Source: Longirhabdus pacifica
GTDB taxonomy: Bacteria; Bacillota; Bacilli; Paenibacillales; DSM-105158
Direction: 5' to 3'
Length of the DNA stretch: 64,000 nt
NCBI RefSeq assembly: GCF_004115085.1
Contig: NZ_QXJP01000004.1
Coordinates: 1-64,000, forward strand
Under the pieces are notes generated by a model. That model made no database searches. It saw only the letters and a program-made list of their open reading frames with translations, and was not told the origin of the DNA. The position numbers and the translations under genes were made by a program. Positions 8,362 to 18,191 of this stretch are shown here, in pieces (positions within the stretch are counted from its first letter, which is position 1; each line of letters starts with the position of its first letter).

Positions 8362-8390
8362 AGTGTAGCAAGCATCGCAAATAAAGTCAA
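8362..8390 (-). promoter_or_regulatory. Sigma-A promoter of the bpsA leader
   Basis: Minus strand TTGACT (8385-8390), 17-base spacer, TACACT (8362-8367). Predicted start near 8355, about 25 bases before the leader peptide ATG. Confidence 0.7.
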
Positions 8391-8420
8391 CGTATACGTA
8401 CGCATGTATCATCTGAAATA

Positions 8421-8480
8421 AAAAGAAGCTGTTCCAGCCACTGTAGGCTTATAAGCCACAGTAGGCATAGAACAGCTTCA
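8421..8480 (-). terminator. Terminator of ptsHI
   Basis: Long stem on the minus strand, GAAGCTGTTC pairing with GAACAGCTTC and an inner stem GCCTACTGTGGCTTAT/ATAAGCCTACAGTGGC-like, followed by TTTTTA, directly after the ptsI stop. Confidence 0.75.
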
Positions 8481-8494
8481 TCTTTCATGCAGTA

Positions 8495-10213
8495 TTAGTT
8501 CACTGCATACGTTTCTTTTGCGAAGTCAATTACTTTTTCCGCTGTATCCATTGCTAGCAATTCCGCTTTGTGAGAAGCTGCATGCGCTTTGGATAAATGC
8601 TTCAATTGCGTACGAGCAGGTAGAATAGAAGAAGCGCTCATGGAGAACTCGTCTAATCCTAGTCCAAGTAGTAGTGGGATCGCAACTTTGTCGCCTGCCA
8701 TCTCACCACACATGCCAACCCATCTTCCTTGTTGATGTGCAGCATCAATGACCATAGAAACGAGACGTAAAATTGCAGGATTATAAGGCTGATATAAGTA
8801 TGAAACACGTTCGTTCATGCGATCTGCTGCCATCGTGTATTGGATAAGATCGTTCGTACCAATACTAAAGAAGTCTACTACTTTTGCAAATTGGTCTGCT
8901 AGTACCGCAGCGGAAGGAATTTCTACCATCATTCCTATTTCGATATCTTCCGCTACTTCGATGTTTTCTTGGATTAACTTTTGTTTTTCTTCCATTAATA
9001 TACTTTTTGCTTCATTAAACTCATCTACCGTTGCAATCATCGGGAACATAATTTTTAAGTTTCCAAACGTACTTGCACGTAATAATGCTCTTAATTGCGT
9101 GCGGAAAATATCTTGTTGTTCCAAGCAAAGTCGAATGGCTCTAAATCCTAAAAATGGATTTAATTCATGCGGTAATTTTAAGTAAGGAAGTTCTTTATCT
9201 CCACCAATGTCTAGCGTACGAACAACGACTGGTTTCCCTTCCATTTTCTCTAATACCGTCTTGTAAGCGTCAAATTGCTCTTCTTCTGTTGGAAGCTTAT
9301 CTCTTTCCATGTATAGAAACTCAGTACGATACAGTCCGATACCTTCTGCACCGTTTTCCAACACTTTTTCCACATCTTCCGGTTTACCAATGTTTGCAGC
9401 TAATTCCACATGGTGACCATCTTCGGTTACCGTCGCTTCATTTACAAGCTTACTCCATTCTTCACGTTGTAACACGTATTGCTCATGTTTTTGCTTGTAT
9501 TCAATTAGCTGCTTTTCTGTAGGATCAATGATTAGCTTTCCAGTGAAACCATCTACGATGAGTATCATGCCATTTTGTATTTCACTCGTTGCTTGCTTCG
9601 TTCCTACCACCGCTGGTATTTCCATGGAGCGCGCCATAATCGCAGAGTGAGAAGTTCTACCACCAATATTCGTAGTAAAACCTTTCACATACTGCCCGTT
9701 TAATTGGGCAGTATCCGAAGGTGTTAAATCCTCAGCAACGACAATAACTTCCTCAGAAATTAAGCTTAAGTTTGGTAACGGTACAGATAATAAATGTGAA
9801 ATGACACGTTTGGATACATCTTTAATATCCGCTGCTCTTTCTTTCATGTATTCATTATCCATCGCTTCAAACATGGCGATAAACATATCTGCTTTTTCTT
9901 TCAACGCATATTCTGCGCAAATGCTATTGTTTTCGATGTCTGCTTTCACCGGCTCAATGAATTCAGGGTCTTGAAGTACGAGTAAATGTGCTGAAAAAAT
10001 AGCTGCTTTTTCTTCACCTAAACGAACTCTCGCTGTATCCCTAATTTGCTCTAATTCACTTTTTGCTTGGTTTAAAGCATCGTCCAATTTTTTTAATTCT
10101 TGTTGCTTGTCAGACACGGTTTTATTCTCAATGATAAATTCTGGTTCCTTTAGGCTATATGCTTTAGCTATAGCAATACCATCGGAAGCTCCAATTCCAT
10201 TAAGCTCAATCAT
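8495..10213 (-). CDS. ptsI: Phosphoenolpyruvate-protein phosphotransferase, enzyme I of the PTS
   Basis: 572 residues, the normal length. It transfers phosphate from PEP to HPr in the cytoplasm, the first step of all PTS sugar uptake. The phosphorylated histidine is in [13 protein letters not shown] (about residue 190) and the PEP-binding C-terminal barrel carries [13 protein letters not shown] and the catalytic cysteine in GMCGEMAGD. The start overlaps the ptsH stop by 4 bases, so HPr and enzyme I are made from one operon. It is followed by a strong terminator. Confidence 0.97.
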   Translation of the reverse strand: MIELNGIGASDGIAIAKAYSLKEPEFIIENKTVSDKQQELKKLDDALNQAKSELEQIRDTARVRLGEEKAAIFSAHLLVLQDPEFIEPVKADIENNSICAEYALKEKADMFIAMFEAMDNEYMKERAADIKDVSKRVISHLLSVPLPNLSLISEEVIVVAEDLTPSDTAQLNGQYVKGFTTNIGGRTSHSAIMARSMEIPAVVGTKQATSEIQNGMILIVDGFTGKLIIDPTEKQLIEYKQKHEQYVLQREEWSKLVNEATVTEDGHHVELAANIGKPEDVEKVLENGAEGIGLYRTEFLYMERDKLPTEEEQFDAYKTVLEKMEGKPVVVRTLDIGGDKELPYLKLPHELNPFLGFRAIRLCLEQQDIFRTQLRALLRASTFGNLKIMFPMIATVDEFNEAKSILMEEKQKLIQENIEVAEDIEIGMMVEIPSAAVLADQFAKVVDFFSIGTNDLIQYTMAADRMNERVSYLYQPYNPAILRLVSMVIDAAHQQGRWVGMCGEMAGDKVAIPLLLGLGLDEFSMSASSILPARTQLKHLSKAHAASHKAELLAMDTAEKVIDFAKETYAVN

Positions 10214-10476
10214 GCTCCGAGTCCTTCTTTGCTCATTAATTCCACGATAGCATCTAACGCTTCTTGTTCGTCATCTCCATCAACATGAAACGTAACACTT
10301 GCACCTTGGCCAATGCCTAAAGACATCACACCCATAATGGATTTTAAGTTTACTTTTTTACCGTTAAATTCTAAGTCAATGTTGGATGTAAAAGAAGACG
10401 CCTTGTTGACGAGCAACGTAGCAGGACGTGCATGGATTCCAGATTCACTTGTAATGTTGATTGTTTTTTGTAGCAT
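10210..10476 (-). CDS. ptsH: Phosphocarrier protein HPr
   Basis: 88 residues from the ATG at 10476, selected by the AAAGGGG site 7 bases upstream and by the family N-terminus; the frame is open further up but is not conserved. Both regulatory sites are visible: His15 in [12 protein letters not shown] (phosphorylated by enzyme I) and Ser46 in [12 protein letters not shown] (phosphorylated by HPr kinase, the basis of CcpA-mediated carbon repression in Firmicutes). It is overlapped by ptsI downstream. Confidence 0.97.
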   Translation of the reverse strand: MLQKTINITSESGIHARPATLLVNKASSFTSNIDLEFNGKKVNLKSIMGVMSLGIGQGASVTFHVDGDDEQEALDAIVELMSKEGLGA

Positions 10477-10582
10477 GGGTATTTCCCCTTTCTCTCCTAT
10501 ACGATGTTGTTTTGTATTTTTGTTATCTTTTGCTATATAGGTAGAATTCATTCGCTATTCCCCTATATAAAGAGATCTTAAA

Positions 10583-10656
10583 ATGAAGTTTAGTGGAGAT
10601 GGTCTTTTCCCTCCTATCACGAAAAAGAAAACAAAACACATCTCCCCTGACTTCAT
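10583..10656 (-). terminator. Long stem-loop between ptsG and ptsH
   Basis: ATGAAGT plus GGGAGATG pair with CATCTCC plus ACTTCAT across a long loop on the minus strand, followed by TTTT. It lies 60 bases after the ptsG stop. It may partly terminate ptsG transcripts and let some continue into ptsHI. Confidence 0.4.
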
Positions 10657-10718
10657 CTACATATCATAAAATGTTAAGCCCTATGAAGTAAAGCACATTG
10701 GCTTTGACAATATATGCC

Positions 10719-12797
10719 TTAACGAATTGTTCCTATTTTATCTCCAATTTTTACCTTACCACTTGCTTCAATTTGTACTTTTTCTTCATCACTCAAATTT
10801 GTGAACACAACAGGTGTAATGATAGAAGGTACTTTATCTTTGATTTGTTCTAGGTTGACTTTCATCAAGGTTTGTCCTTGTTTTACTTTGTCACCTTCTG
10901 ATACTAACGTTTCAAAACCTTCCCCTTTGAGGTTAACCGTATTAATACCAAAGTGGATGATCATTTCTTTACCGCAAGTTGAGCGAAGACCAATCGCATG
11001 TTTCGTAGGGAATACATTTACGATTTCTGCATCCGTTGGTGCTGCTACATGACCTTCATGAGGCATGATCGCAAATCCATCACCCATCATTTTTTGTGCA
11101 AATACTTCATCAGGTACTTCACTGATCGGAAGTACTTCCCCGTTGATAGGTGCGAAAATAGTCAATGACTTGTTACTTGTTTTTTCATTTGCTTTTGGTA
11201 CAGCTTGCTCTTTTGCTGCATTTTCTTTTTTCGGTTTAGAAACTGCTCTTCCTGCCATAATTTCTTGCATTTGTGTTTTCAAGTTTTCAGAACGTGGACC
11301 GAAAATAGCTTGGATGCTTTCTCCAACTTCTAACACACCAGACGCACCAAGTTGTTTTAGGTATGCTTTATCTACAAGTTTTGCATCTTTTACGTTTACA
11401 CGTAAACGAGTAATACATGCATCAAGGTTGTCGATGTTTTCTTTATCTCCAAGTGCTTTTAAAATATTTGCAGGAAGTTCATCTGCTGAAGTCGCTGTAA
11501 CGTTAGCATTGTTCTCCGCTTCTTTATCTTCCCTACCTGGCGTTTTAAGATTGAATTTGCGAATCGCAAAACGGAAACCAAAGTAGTAAATGACAGCGAA
11601 CACTAAACCAACTGGAATAACGAGCCACCAATCCGTACGGTTAGGCATAACCCCGAAGAAAATGTAGTCAATAATTCCTCCAGAGAATGTCATACCAATT
11701 TTTACATTAAGTATGTGCATCACCATAAAGGATAAACCTGCAAAAATAGTATGGATAACAAATAATATAGGAGCTACGAATAAAAAGCTGAATTCAATTG
11801 GTTCTGTAATCCCTGTTAAAAAGGACGTTAATGCTGCTGATCCCATAATACCTGCAACTATCTTTTTATGCTGCGGTTTCGCCTCATGATAAATCGCTAA
11901 TGCCGCCGCAGGAAGACCGAACATCATGAACGGGAATTTACCTGTCATGAACGTACCAGCTGTGAATTCTACTCCATCTTTCATTTGTGCAAAGAAGATA
12001 GCTTGGTCACCACGTACGATTTCTCCTGCTGCATTCGTATAGGAACCAAACTCAAACCAGAATGGGTTATAGAAAATATGATGCAACCCAAAAGGAATCA
12101 ACGCACGTTCAATAACACCAAAAATAAATGCTGATAGCGTCAAGTTTTGTTGTAATAGTCCCTCTGAGAAAGCGTTTAACCCAGATTGGATTGGTGGCCA
12201 AATGAAGTACATCAACACACCTAATAGCACAGCAGAACCTGCGGTAACAATAGGTACAAACCTTTTTCCCGCAAAAAATCCTAAGTACTGCGGAAGCTCA
12301 ATATTGTAAAATTTATTGAACAAGTATGCAGCTATAATCCCGACGATAATACCACCGAAAACCCCTGTCTGCAAGGTGGGTATTCCTAGTATATTCGCAA
12401 ATTCCGGATGCCCTTCGGCAAAGAATTGTGCCCGTTCTACCGAGTCTGCAGGAATTTTATCTAATGAAATTAAAATTTGGCTCATCGTGACATTCATAAT
12501 TAAATATCCAACGATAGCCGCTAAACCTGCTACCCCATCCCCTTTTGCTAAGCCAATGGCAACCCCTACTGCAAAGAGTAGTGGTAAGTTACCAAACACG
12601 ATGCCTCCAGCTTGTTCCATGACACTTGCAATAAGTACAAATACATCGCTAGTTAAAAAAGTAAGATTGTCTGTCAACTGTGGATTTTGTAACGCATTAC
12701 CTAATGCGAGCAAAATACCTGCTGCTGGTAGAATTGCTACGGGTAACATCAGAGAACGACCCACTTTTTGCAAAACACCGAATGACTGTTTTAACAT
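10719..12797 (-). CDS. ptsG: Glucose-specific PTS permease EIICBA
   Basis: 692 residues from the ATG at 12797, 8 bases after AGGAGG (a further in-frame ATG at 12803 sits too close to that site). Domain order C-B-A: a membrane IIC domain of about 400 residues with ten or so helices and [15 protein letters not shown] with the phosphocysteine in [11 protein letters not shown] (about 463); a Lys/Ala-rich linker; IIA with the phosphohistidine in [17 protein letters not shown]. It imports and phosphorylates glucose. GlcT-controlled termination in its leader (12895-12968) provides induction, as in B. subtilis. Confidence 0.96.
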   Translation of the reverse strand: MLKQSFGVLQKVGRSLMLPVAILPAAGILLALGNALQNPQLTDNLTFLTSDVFVLIASVMEQAGGIVFGNLPLLFAVGVAIGLAKGDGVAGLAAIVGYLIMNVTMSQILISLDKIPADSVERAQFFAEGHPEFANILGIPTLQTGVFGGIIVGIIAAYLFNKFYNIELPQYLGFFAGKRFVPIVTAGSAVLLGVLMYFIWPPIQSGLNAFSEGLLQQNLTLSAFIFGVIERALIPFGLHHIFYNPFWFEFGSYTNAAGEIVRGDQAIFFAQMKDGVEFTAGTFMTGKFPFMMFGLPAAALAIYHEAKPQHKKIVAGIMGSAALTSFLTGITEPIEFSFLFVAPILFVIHTIFAGLSFMVMHILNVKIGMTFSGGIIDYIFFGVMPNRTDWWLVIPVGLVFAVIYYFGFRFAIRKFNLKTPGREDKEAENNANVTATSADELPANILKALGDKENIDNLDACITRLRVNVKDAKLVDKAYLKQLGASGVLEVGESIQAIFGPRSENLKTQMQEIMAGRAVSKPKKENAAKEQAVPKANEKTSNKSLTIFAPINGEVLPISEVPDEVFAQKMMGDGFAIMPHEGHVAAPTDAEIVNVFPTKHAIGLRSTCGKEMIIHFGINTVNLKGEGFETLVSEGDKVKQGQTLMKVNLEQIKDKVPSIITPVVFTNLSDEEKVQIEASGKVKIGDKIGTIR

Positions 12798-12874
12798 AAT
12801 CATTTCCTCCTTGATTCATTTTGTTTTACTTTTCCCAAAAACCCAAAAAAAGATCAGTCCATAGTTAAAATAAT

Positions 12875-12888
12875 GGGTAACGCTTACA
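12875..12888 (-). promoter_or_regulatory. Possible cre (CcpA) site in the ptsG leader
   Basis: Minus strand TGTAAGCGTTACCC fits the cre consensus TGWAANCGNTNWCA at 12 of 14 positions. It lies after the leader terminator, so it would act as a roadblock if real. Confidence 0.35.
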
Positions 12889-12894
12889 TGAAAC

Positions 12895-12968
12895 AAAAAA
12901 GGCACGAGCAAAATAAGTGTGCTTTCGCACCCTTATCTACTCATGCCTGATCGTATCAGTAACACGTA
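12895..12968 (-). promoter_or_regulatory. GlcT-binding RNA antiterminator (RAT) overlapping the ptsG leader terminator
   Basis: On the minus strand the RAT sequence TTACTGATACGATCAGG (about 12945-12965) is followed by GCATGAGTAGATAAGG and then by a terminator: AGGCA..GAGTA..GATAAGG-GTGC, loop GAAA, GCAC-CTTATTTTGCTC-GTGCCT and a T run. The RAT and the terminator share the AGGCATGAG strand and exclude each other. glcT is the next gene upstream, exactly as in the B. subtilis ptsG system. Confidence 0.85.
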
Positions 12969-12969
12969 G

Positions 12970-13827
12970 TTATAGTGATGATGTTTTATTGGATAATCGC
13001 AATAAATGCATTGTTAAATATACCACTTCTGCTTCAAAAACAGGTTTTTTCAAAAACTGTTCCATTACTTTAACCATCTTCCAAGCAGTATTATAACATA
13101 GCGGATACTCATTTTTCAACAAGATCTTTAACTTGTCTGGTTCATTTACTTGTTCCGCATTTTTAGCACGATCCACAGTATAGTACAAATGGCGAATGAG
13201 TCGAACATAGTGAATGCTGTTGCGATCCACTTTAAATTTAAATTCTTTCTCCACAATTTGAATCAACCTAGAGATGAGTTCGGAGTGCTGATTAATTTCT
13301 GATAACGGCTTATTCGTTACAGCACTGTGAATATGTAAAGCAATAAAGCCGATCTCCCCTTCAGGAAATGTAATTTCTAATGTATTGTTCAATAAAGTGA
13401 TCACATCGGATGCTACTTCGTATTCTTTTGGATATAATAATTTCGTTTCTTGTAAAAATGGATTTTTAATGCCCATCCCTTGTTGTAACCGCTTTATAGC
13501 AAATGAAATGTGATCGGTTAGTGATATATGAATATGTTCACTTAATGACACCGACATCTTACTAGAAATAAGATCTATGATGTCATTCATCACTTCTATC
13601 ATTTTTTCATCGATAAAAGGCAAAAGTTTTTTGTATTGCTCTTGTTGCTTAGCATTCGTTAACGCAAACATTTTTTCCACTGTAGACTGGGGTATTGGGT
13701 CTCCTTTTTTCTTTGCAAAGCCAATACCGTTGCCTATAAGGACAACTTCAGAAAATTTTTCGTGTTCTGCAATGATTACGTTATTGTTGAGTATTTTTTT
13801 CACTTTCACTTGTTTATGAGTTGTCAC
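12970..13827 (-). CDS. glcT: GlcT transcription antiterminator (BglG family)
   Basis: 285 residues from a GTG at 13827 behind AAAGGAG. The N-terminal ~60 residues are the RNA-binding CAT domain (KILNNNVIIAEHEKFSEVVLIGNGIGFAKKKGD), followed by two PTS regulation domains with the conserved histidines, for example SEHIHISLTDHISFAI and IGFIALHIHSAV. When glucose is present, unphosphorylated GlcT dimers bind the RAT in the ptsG leader and stop early termination. The gene lies directly upstream of its target. Confidence 0.95.
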   Translation of the reverse strand: MTTHKQVKVKKILNNNVIIAEHEKFSEVVLIGNGIGFAKKKGDPIPQSTVEKMFALTNAKQQEQYKKLLPFIDEKMIEVMNDIIDLISSKMSVSLSEHIHISLTDHISFAIKRLQQGMGIKNPFLQETKLLYPKEYEVASDVITLLNNTLEITFPEGEIGFIALHIHSAVTNKPLSEINQHSELISRLIQIVEKEFKFKVDRNSIHYVRLIRHLYYTVDRAKNAEQVNEPDKLKILLKNEYPLCYNTAWKMVKVMEQFLKKPVFEAEVVYLTMHLLRLSNKTSSL

Positions 13828-13987
13828 AAGGTCCGAGCTCCTTTATAAACAAAAAATGTTCATCACAAGCATACACGTATTTATTACTTAGGTAAATGGA
13901 AAAGTTTTCATGAATGAAACCATTCTATACAATGTCTCAATACTCAGCTATATTTTGTCAGTAAAGCGTCATCTATAAACATGCAAA

Positions 13988-14018
13988 AAATCAGATGAAG
14001 ACAGTGCCTCACCTGATT
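13988..14018 (-). terminator. Terminator of the siderophore-binding protein gene
   Basis: Minus strand AATCAGGTGA pairs with TTCATCTGATT (one G-T pair), followed by TTTT, about 55 bases after the stop. Confidence 0.65.
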
Positions 14019-14070
14019 ACAAACTCTCATATGATTGCTATGTTTCCTTAAATATTCACATTATAGATCA

Positions 14071-15120
14071 TTAATTTAGTTCAATGTCGTAAAATGTATA
14101 CAATTCATCTAACATTTCATTCGCAGCAAGAACGCCACCAGCAGTGTTCCAAATCGCATCACTCACTTTATAAGCATTGCCTGCTTTTACTACTTCTAAG
14201 TTGTTCCATAAAGGATCTGCAAGCCACTCTGCTTCTGTCTGATTTCCTGTTCCGTCTCCAGCATCATACGTAAAGTAAAACAACATTTCAGCATCCATAT
14301 TTGGGATACTTTCTTTCGATACTTCTACCATAAAGTCATCGACATCTTGTGAAGCTGGACGCGCAAAACCGATTTGTTCTAATATCACACCAGAAAAAGA
14401 TTGTTTTTGATACATACGAGCTGTGCCAGGTAAAAATCGAACAATAGACACTTCTTTGTCTAATTGGTCTCCCGCTTTACTCTTGAAGTCCTCTATACGC
14501 TCAAAATAAGCTGCAATGACTTCTTCTCCCATTTCTTTTTGACCTACTGCTTCAGCATAAAGTGCTAAGTTATCTTGCCAATCTCCTTTTAGCTTTTCAG
14601 AAAAAACAGTCGGTGCAATCTCACTTAATTGATCGTAAATTTTTTCTTGTCTTTGTTTATTTCCGATAATAAGATCAGGCTGTAATGCAATAATATCTTC
14701 TATAGAAGGTTCTGATTCTAAACCAACGTTAACAACCCCGTCCATTTCCTCTTCAATATGTGCATACCAAGGATCTCCTAACCAAGATCGAACTGCACCA
14801 ACAGGTTTTATTCCCATCGCTAGCAACGCTTCTGTTCCTTCGTTTGTTAATATGACAATACGCTGTGGTTGCCCTTGGATATCTGTTGTACCCATCGCAT
14901 GCGTGATACTATAAGATTCGGCTTCGGATTCTGTCATTTCAGTTTCCTCTTCCACTGCTGTTTCTTCATTTTCTGTAGATGCCGCTTCTTCACTTTCTGT
15001 AGCTGCTGCTTTGTCCTCTTCTTTATTATCTTCCCCTTGTCCGCAAGCAGAAAGAACAAGCATGACACTCATAAGCAATGTAAAAAGCAATACTGCCTTA
15101 TTACGCTTCAATAAATTCAT
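14071..15120 (-). CDS. Iron-siderophore ABC transporter substrate-binding lipoprotein
   Basis: 349 residues from the ATG at 15120 with AAAGGGG upstream. A lipoprotein signal peptide is clear: basic start, hydrophobic core and the lipobox LSACGQ. A Glu/Ala/Thr-rich acidic linker of about 45 residues joins the anchor to a periplasmic-binding fold of the FecB/FeuA class III type (QRIVILTNEGTEALLAMGIKPVG, QPDLIIGNKQRQEK). It captures ferric siderophore outside the membrane for the two permeases encoded divergently at 15325-17357. No ATPase gene lies nearby, so a shared ATPase elsewhere (as B. subtilis YusV serves FeuABC) is inferred. Confidence 0.92.
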   Translation of the reverse strand: MNLLKRNKAVLLFTLLMSVMLVLSACGQGEDNKEEDKAAATESEEAASTENEETAVEEETEMTESEAESYSITHAMGTTDIQGQPQRIVILTNEGTEALLAMGIKPVGAVRSWLGDPWYAHIEEEMDGVVNVGLESEPSIEDIIALQPDLIIGNKQRQEKIYDQLSEIAPTVFSEKLKGDWQDNLALYAEAVGQKEMGEEVIAAYFERIEDFKSKAGDQLDKEVSIVRFLPGTARMYQKQSFSGVILEQIGFARPASQDVDDFMVEVSKESIPNMDAEMLFYFTYDAGDGTGNQTEAEWLADPLWNNLEVVKAGNAYKVSDAIWNTAGGVLAANEMLDELYTFYDIELN

Positions 15121-15154
15121 ATTCTCAAACCCCTTTTTATGTAGTATAATTAAT

Positions 15155-15173
15155 TGAAAATGATTATCATTCA
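15155..15173. promoter_or_regulatory. Fur box between the divergent siderophore uptake genes
   Basis: TGAAAATGATTATCATTCA; the core TGAAAATGATTATCA matches the 7-1-7 Fur consensus TGATAATNATTATCA with one mismatch. It lies 35 bases upstream of the binding-protein ATG, and probably controls both directions in response to iron. Confidence 0.85.
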
Positions 15174-15324
15174 CGATAACCATCATAATGTGAATGTCTC
15201 AAGATTGTCAAGCATTTTTCTATCGTTTTATGTAAAAATGTTTATATTACACCTTTTTTAATGAATAGTGTTATTTTTTCAATACATTACTATGGTATAT
15301 CTGAGGAAGGAATTACATTCATCT

Positions 15325-16335
15325 ATGAAAGTTCTGTTCAATACCGCAACAAAAAGAAGTTTTGGTTTGGTTATGTTATTGGTATTTTTAAGTTTACTAT
15401 TTATCATGAGCATGAAGCTCGGTGTACATCACACAACGTGGAAAAACATCATTTCCACGTTTACACAGTTCAACAACTCGAATGAACATATTATTATTCG
15501 CGATGTACGATTTCCACGTTCTTTGATCGCCATTGCTGTAGGAGCAAGTTTAGGAATAGCAGGTGCGCTACTGCAAGTACTGACTCGCAATCCCCTTGCG
15601 GATACGGGTATACTGGGCATTAACGGCGGGGCTTCCCTGTTCGTCGTGATGGCTACAACATTATTTTCTGTAAGCTCTTTAACACAATATACATGGATCG
15701 CATTTCTTGGTGCCGCTGTGTTTGGCAGTATCGTTTATGTGCTTGGTCAAACGACAAAGTCGGAACATTCCCCTATTCGACTCACTTTAGCAGGTGCAGC
15801 TATTGCTGCATTTACGATGTCGTTAACGAATGCTTTTCTTGTCATTGATGAAAGTGGTTTGCAGGAAGTGCTACTATGGGTGTCTGGTTCGATTGCAGGT
15901 AGAGAGATGGACATGCTGCTGAATATTTTACCTTATATGGTCATTGGATGGGTTGGTTCTATTTTGATTGCAACGAAGATGGATGCTTTAATGTTAGGGG
16001 AGAATATAGCGAAAAGTCTTGGTCAAAATACGATTTGGGTCAAAGCTACAATGGGAGTACTCGTGATTTTACTAGCAGGAAGTGCTGTGGCTATCGCAGG
16101 ACCTGTTGCATTTGTAGGTTTAGTCATTCCACATATCGCTAAATACATGGTAGGATTACATTCGCGCTGGATTATCCTCTACAGCGGTGTACTAGGAGGT
16201 TGTCTATTACTTATTTCCGACTTGTTCTCCCGTCTCATTGCAATGCCAAGAGAACTGCCTATTGGTGCCACCACCGCTTTAATCGGTGTCCCTGTGTTTG
16301 TCTATATTGCACGTAAAGGAAAATATACTTCATGA
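15325..16335 (+). CDS. FecCD-family iron-siderophore permease, subunit 1
   Basis: About 336 residues from the ATG at 15325; the frame is open to 15268, but these residues are not family-like and the start is uncertain because the AAGGA site is 13 bases away. Ten predicted helices, with the FecCD signatures DVRFPRSLIAIAVGASLGIAGALLQ, NPLADTGILGINGGAS and GPVAFVGLVIPHIAK (the cytoplasmic coupling region for the ATPase). It forms a heterodimeric channel with the next gene, whose start overlaps its stop by 4 bases. Confidence 0.92.
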   Translation: MKVLFNTATKRSFGLVMLLVFLSLLFIMSMKLGVHHTTWKNIISTFTQFNNSNEHIIIRDVRFPRSLIAIAVGASLGIAGALLQVLTRNPLADTGILGINGGASLFVVMATTLFSVSSLTQYTWIAFLGAAVFGSIVYVLGQTTKSEHSPIRLTLAGAAIAAFTMSLTNAFLVIDESGLQEVLLWVSGSIAGREMDMLLNILPYMVIGWVGSILIATKMDALMLGENIAKSLGQNTIWVKATMGVLVILLAGSAVAIAGPVAFVGLVIPHIAKYMVGLHSRWIILYSGVLGGCLLLISDLFSRLIAMPRELPIGATTALIGVPVFVYIARKGKYTS

Positions 16336-17357
16336 AAAAAAATATTACAGTACGAACTACCAACATGTCATTTCAATTTGAAAAGCGGACGATATGTTTA
16401 ACGATGTTTTTAACGATACTAGGCATGGTTGTATTTTTTCTCAGTCTATCGTTAGGGAAAACGTTTGATCCATGGGCAGTATTACGTGTTATTTTTGGAC
16501 AAGGCAGCAAGACAGAGTACCTTTTAATTGTGCAATATCGTATGCCCCGTGTCATTATTGCCGTCATGATTGGCGCTGCACTCGCTGTTTCTGGTGCGAT
16601 TTTACAAGGCATGATTAAAAATCCACTTGCTTCTCCTAATGTCGTCGGCATTACAGGTGGAGCTTCCGCAGCAGCCATTACTTGGATTACGGTGTTTCCT
16701 GCATTAAGCATTCAATACTTGCCTTTCGCAGCCTTTGCGGGGGCGATGCTCAACGCTACTATCATTTATTTGTTAGCATGGAAAAATGGTATGTCTCCCC
16801 TTCGCTTAGTGATCATCGGTATCGGCATGGCCGCCTTTACCACCGCACTCACATCTATGATGATTGTGCTAGGACCGACCTATGTTGCAAATAAAGCCAT
16901 GATCTGGTTGACAGGAAGTATATACGGGGCAAGCTGGGCACAAATTACGGTGTACCTCCCTTGGATTGTTATTTTTTTACCAGCCAGCTTTATTTTATTA
17001 CGCAGCTTAAATGTAGCACAAATCAACGATGATATCGCCATTGGGGTAGGTAGTCCGTTAGCAAAACAACGTGTTATCTTTTTAATAATTGCCGTTGCAT
17101 TAGCAGGTTCCGCCGTAGCCATCGGTGGTGCAATTACGTTCGTCGGTCTGATGGCCCCGCATATTGCTAGAAAATTAGTAGGACCTTCGTTTGGTGGTGT
17201 GTTTCCTATCTCTGCTTTATTGGGAGCTATCATCGTCATGATAGCAGATCTTATCGGAAGAACTGCCTTTCAACCACTAAGCATTCCTGTAGGCGTGTTT
17301 ACAGCAGCAATTGGCGCACCTTTTTTTATTTACTTATTGTTAAAAAACAAATCTTAA
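16332..17357 (+). CDS. FecCD-family iron-siderophore permease, subunit 2
   Basis: 341 residues, multi-spanning, with YRMPRVIIAVMIGAALAVSGAILQGMIKNPLASPNVVGITGGAS and GGAITFVGLMAPHIARKLVG, the same two landmarks as in the first permease. It is translationally coupled to that gene. Together with the divergently encoded lipoprotein it completes the membrane part of a siderophore importer under Fur control. Confidence 0.92.
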   Translation: MKKNITVRTTNMSFQFEKRTICLTMFLTILGMVVFFLSLSLGKTFDPWAVLRVIFGQGSKTEYLLIVQYRMPRVIIAVMIGAALAVSGAILQGMIKNPLASPNVVGITGGASAAAITWITVFPALSIQYLPFAAFAGAMLNATIIYLLAWKNGMSPLRLVIIGIGMAAFTTALTSMMIVLGPTYVANKAMIWLTGSIYGASWAQITVYLPWIVIFLPASFILLRSLNVAQINDDIAIGVGSPLAKQRVIFLIIAVALAGSAVAIGGAITFVGLMAPHIARKLVGPSFGGVFPISALLGAIIVMIADLIGRTAFQPLSIPVGVFTAAIGAPFFIYLLLKNKS

Positions 17358-17441
17358 CATCCAATTTTGTGATTACACAGTAATATGCAATACAAAGAGG
17401 AGTGAGAGAGTATACATAACACTAAGACGAAAACGAATAAA

Positions 17442-18086
17442 ATGAAGAAGTTGCAGCCACCTAAAATCCCATCCACGCTGACACCCTGTTCTTTGCAAGA
17501 TGATACGCTGCAACATGAAGCTTACGTAGAATGTAGTATCATCGAAGAAGAGACTATTTCACATCTGGAATTGGAAAACATGGTGTTTGAACAATGTATA
17601 TTTAGAAATGTCACATTTGAAGAAGTTCGTTTGTCCAACGTAGAATTTACCGATGTCATCTTTGATCATTGTGATCTATCTAACATCGATCTTAGCCATA
17701 GTATGTTGCATAGAGTACAGTGGAATCATTGTAAGTTAGTCGGATTAAATTTAGCAATGTCGACGATAGCAAATACTACGTTTGCTCATTGTTTAGCTGA
17801 CTACGCTGCATTCGGCATGTCTCGGATGAAACAAAATAGTTTCCACCAATGTTCACTTACTCATTCGGATTTCTATGAAGCGAAGTTCAAGCAAGTACAG
17901 TTCGACACCTGCAACATCCATCATACTAACCTAGCTAAAGTCACGTTGGATGCGATAGATTTAAGTACTTGTTCCTTCGAACATATCACTGTTTCATTGG
18001 AGAAACTGCAAGGATGCATCATTTCTCCTACACAAGCTATCGCTTTTGCCAAAACGTTAGGACTTGTCATCCATGAGGATACATAA
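17442..18086 (+). CDS. Pentapeptide repeat protein, Qnr-like
   Basis: 214 residues, almost wholly built of A(D/N)LXX-type pentapeptides (for example NVEFTDVIFDHCDLSNIDLS), which fold into a right-handed square beta-helix. The total length and the C-terminal tail ISPTQAIAFAKTLGLVI resemble the chromosomal Qnr-like proteins that bind DNA gyrase, but this assignment is tentative. The ATG at 17442 has a poor ribosome site; GAGGAG lies about 40 bases upstream with no standard start near it. It lies 84 bases after the siderophore permeases and could be cotranscribed. Confidence 0.75.
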   Translation: MKKLQPPKIPSTLTPCSLQDDTLQHEAYVECSIIEEETISHLELENMVFEQCIFRNVTFEEVRLSNVEFTDVIFDHCDLSNIDLSHSMLHRVQWNHCKLVGLNLAMSTIANTTFAHCLADYAAFGMSRMKQNSFHQCSLTHSDFYEAKFKQVQFDTCNIHHTNLAKVTLDAIDLSTCSFEHITVSLEKLQGCIISPTQAIAFAKTLGLVIHEDT

Positions 18087-18087
18087 A

Positions 18088-18131
18088 AAATCACTTATAA
18101 GCGATAACATATAACCGCTTATAAGTGATTT
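18088..18131. terminator. Bidirectional terminator, 16 bp perfect stem
   Basis: AAATCACTTATAAGCG pairs perfectly with CGCTTATAAGTGATTT around a 12-base loop. On the minus strand it is followed by TTTTTT, serving the subtilase gene; it also closes the pentapeptide gene. Confidence 0.8.
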
Positions 18132-18191
18132 GCTTCTAGTTAACATAAGGGATTGAATATCAATATTACTTTACAATGTTAACACTCTGTA

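Noticed and set aside
11065-12864. Long antisense open frames over ptsG
   Set aside because: They are shadows of the strongly conserved permease frame and have no start signals.
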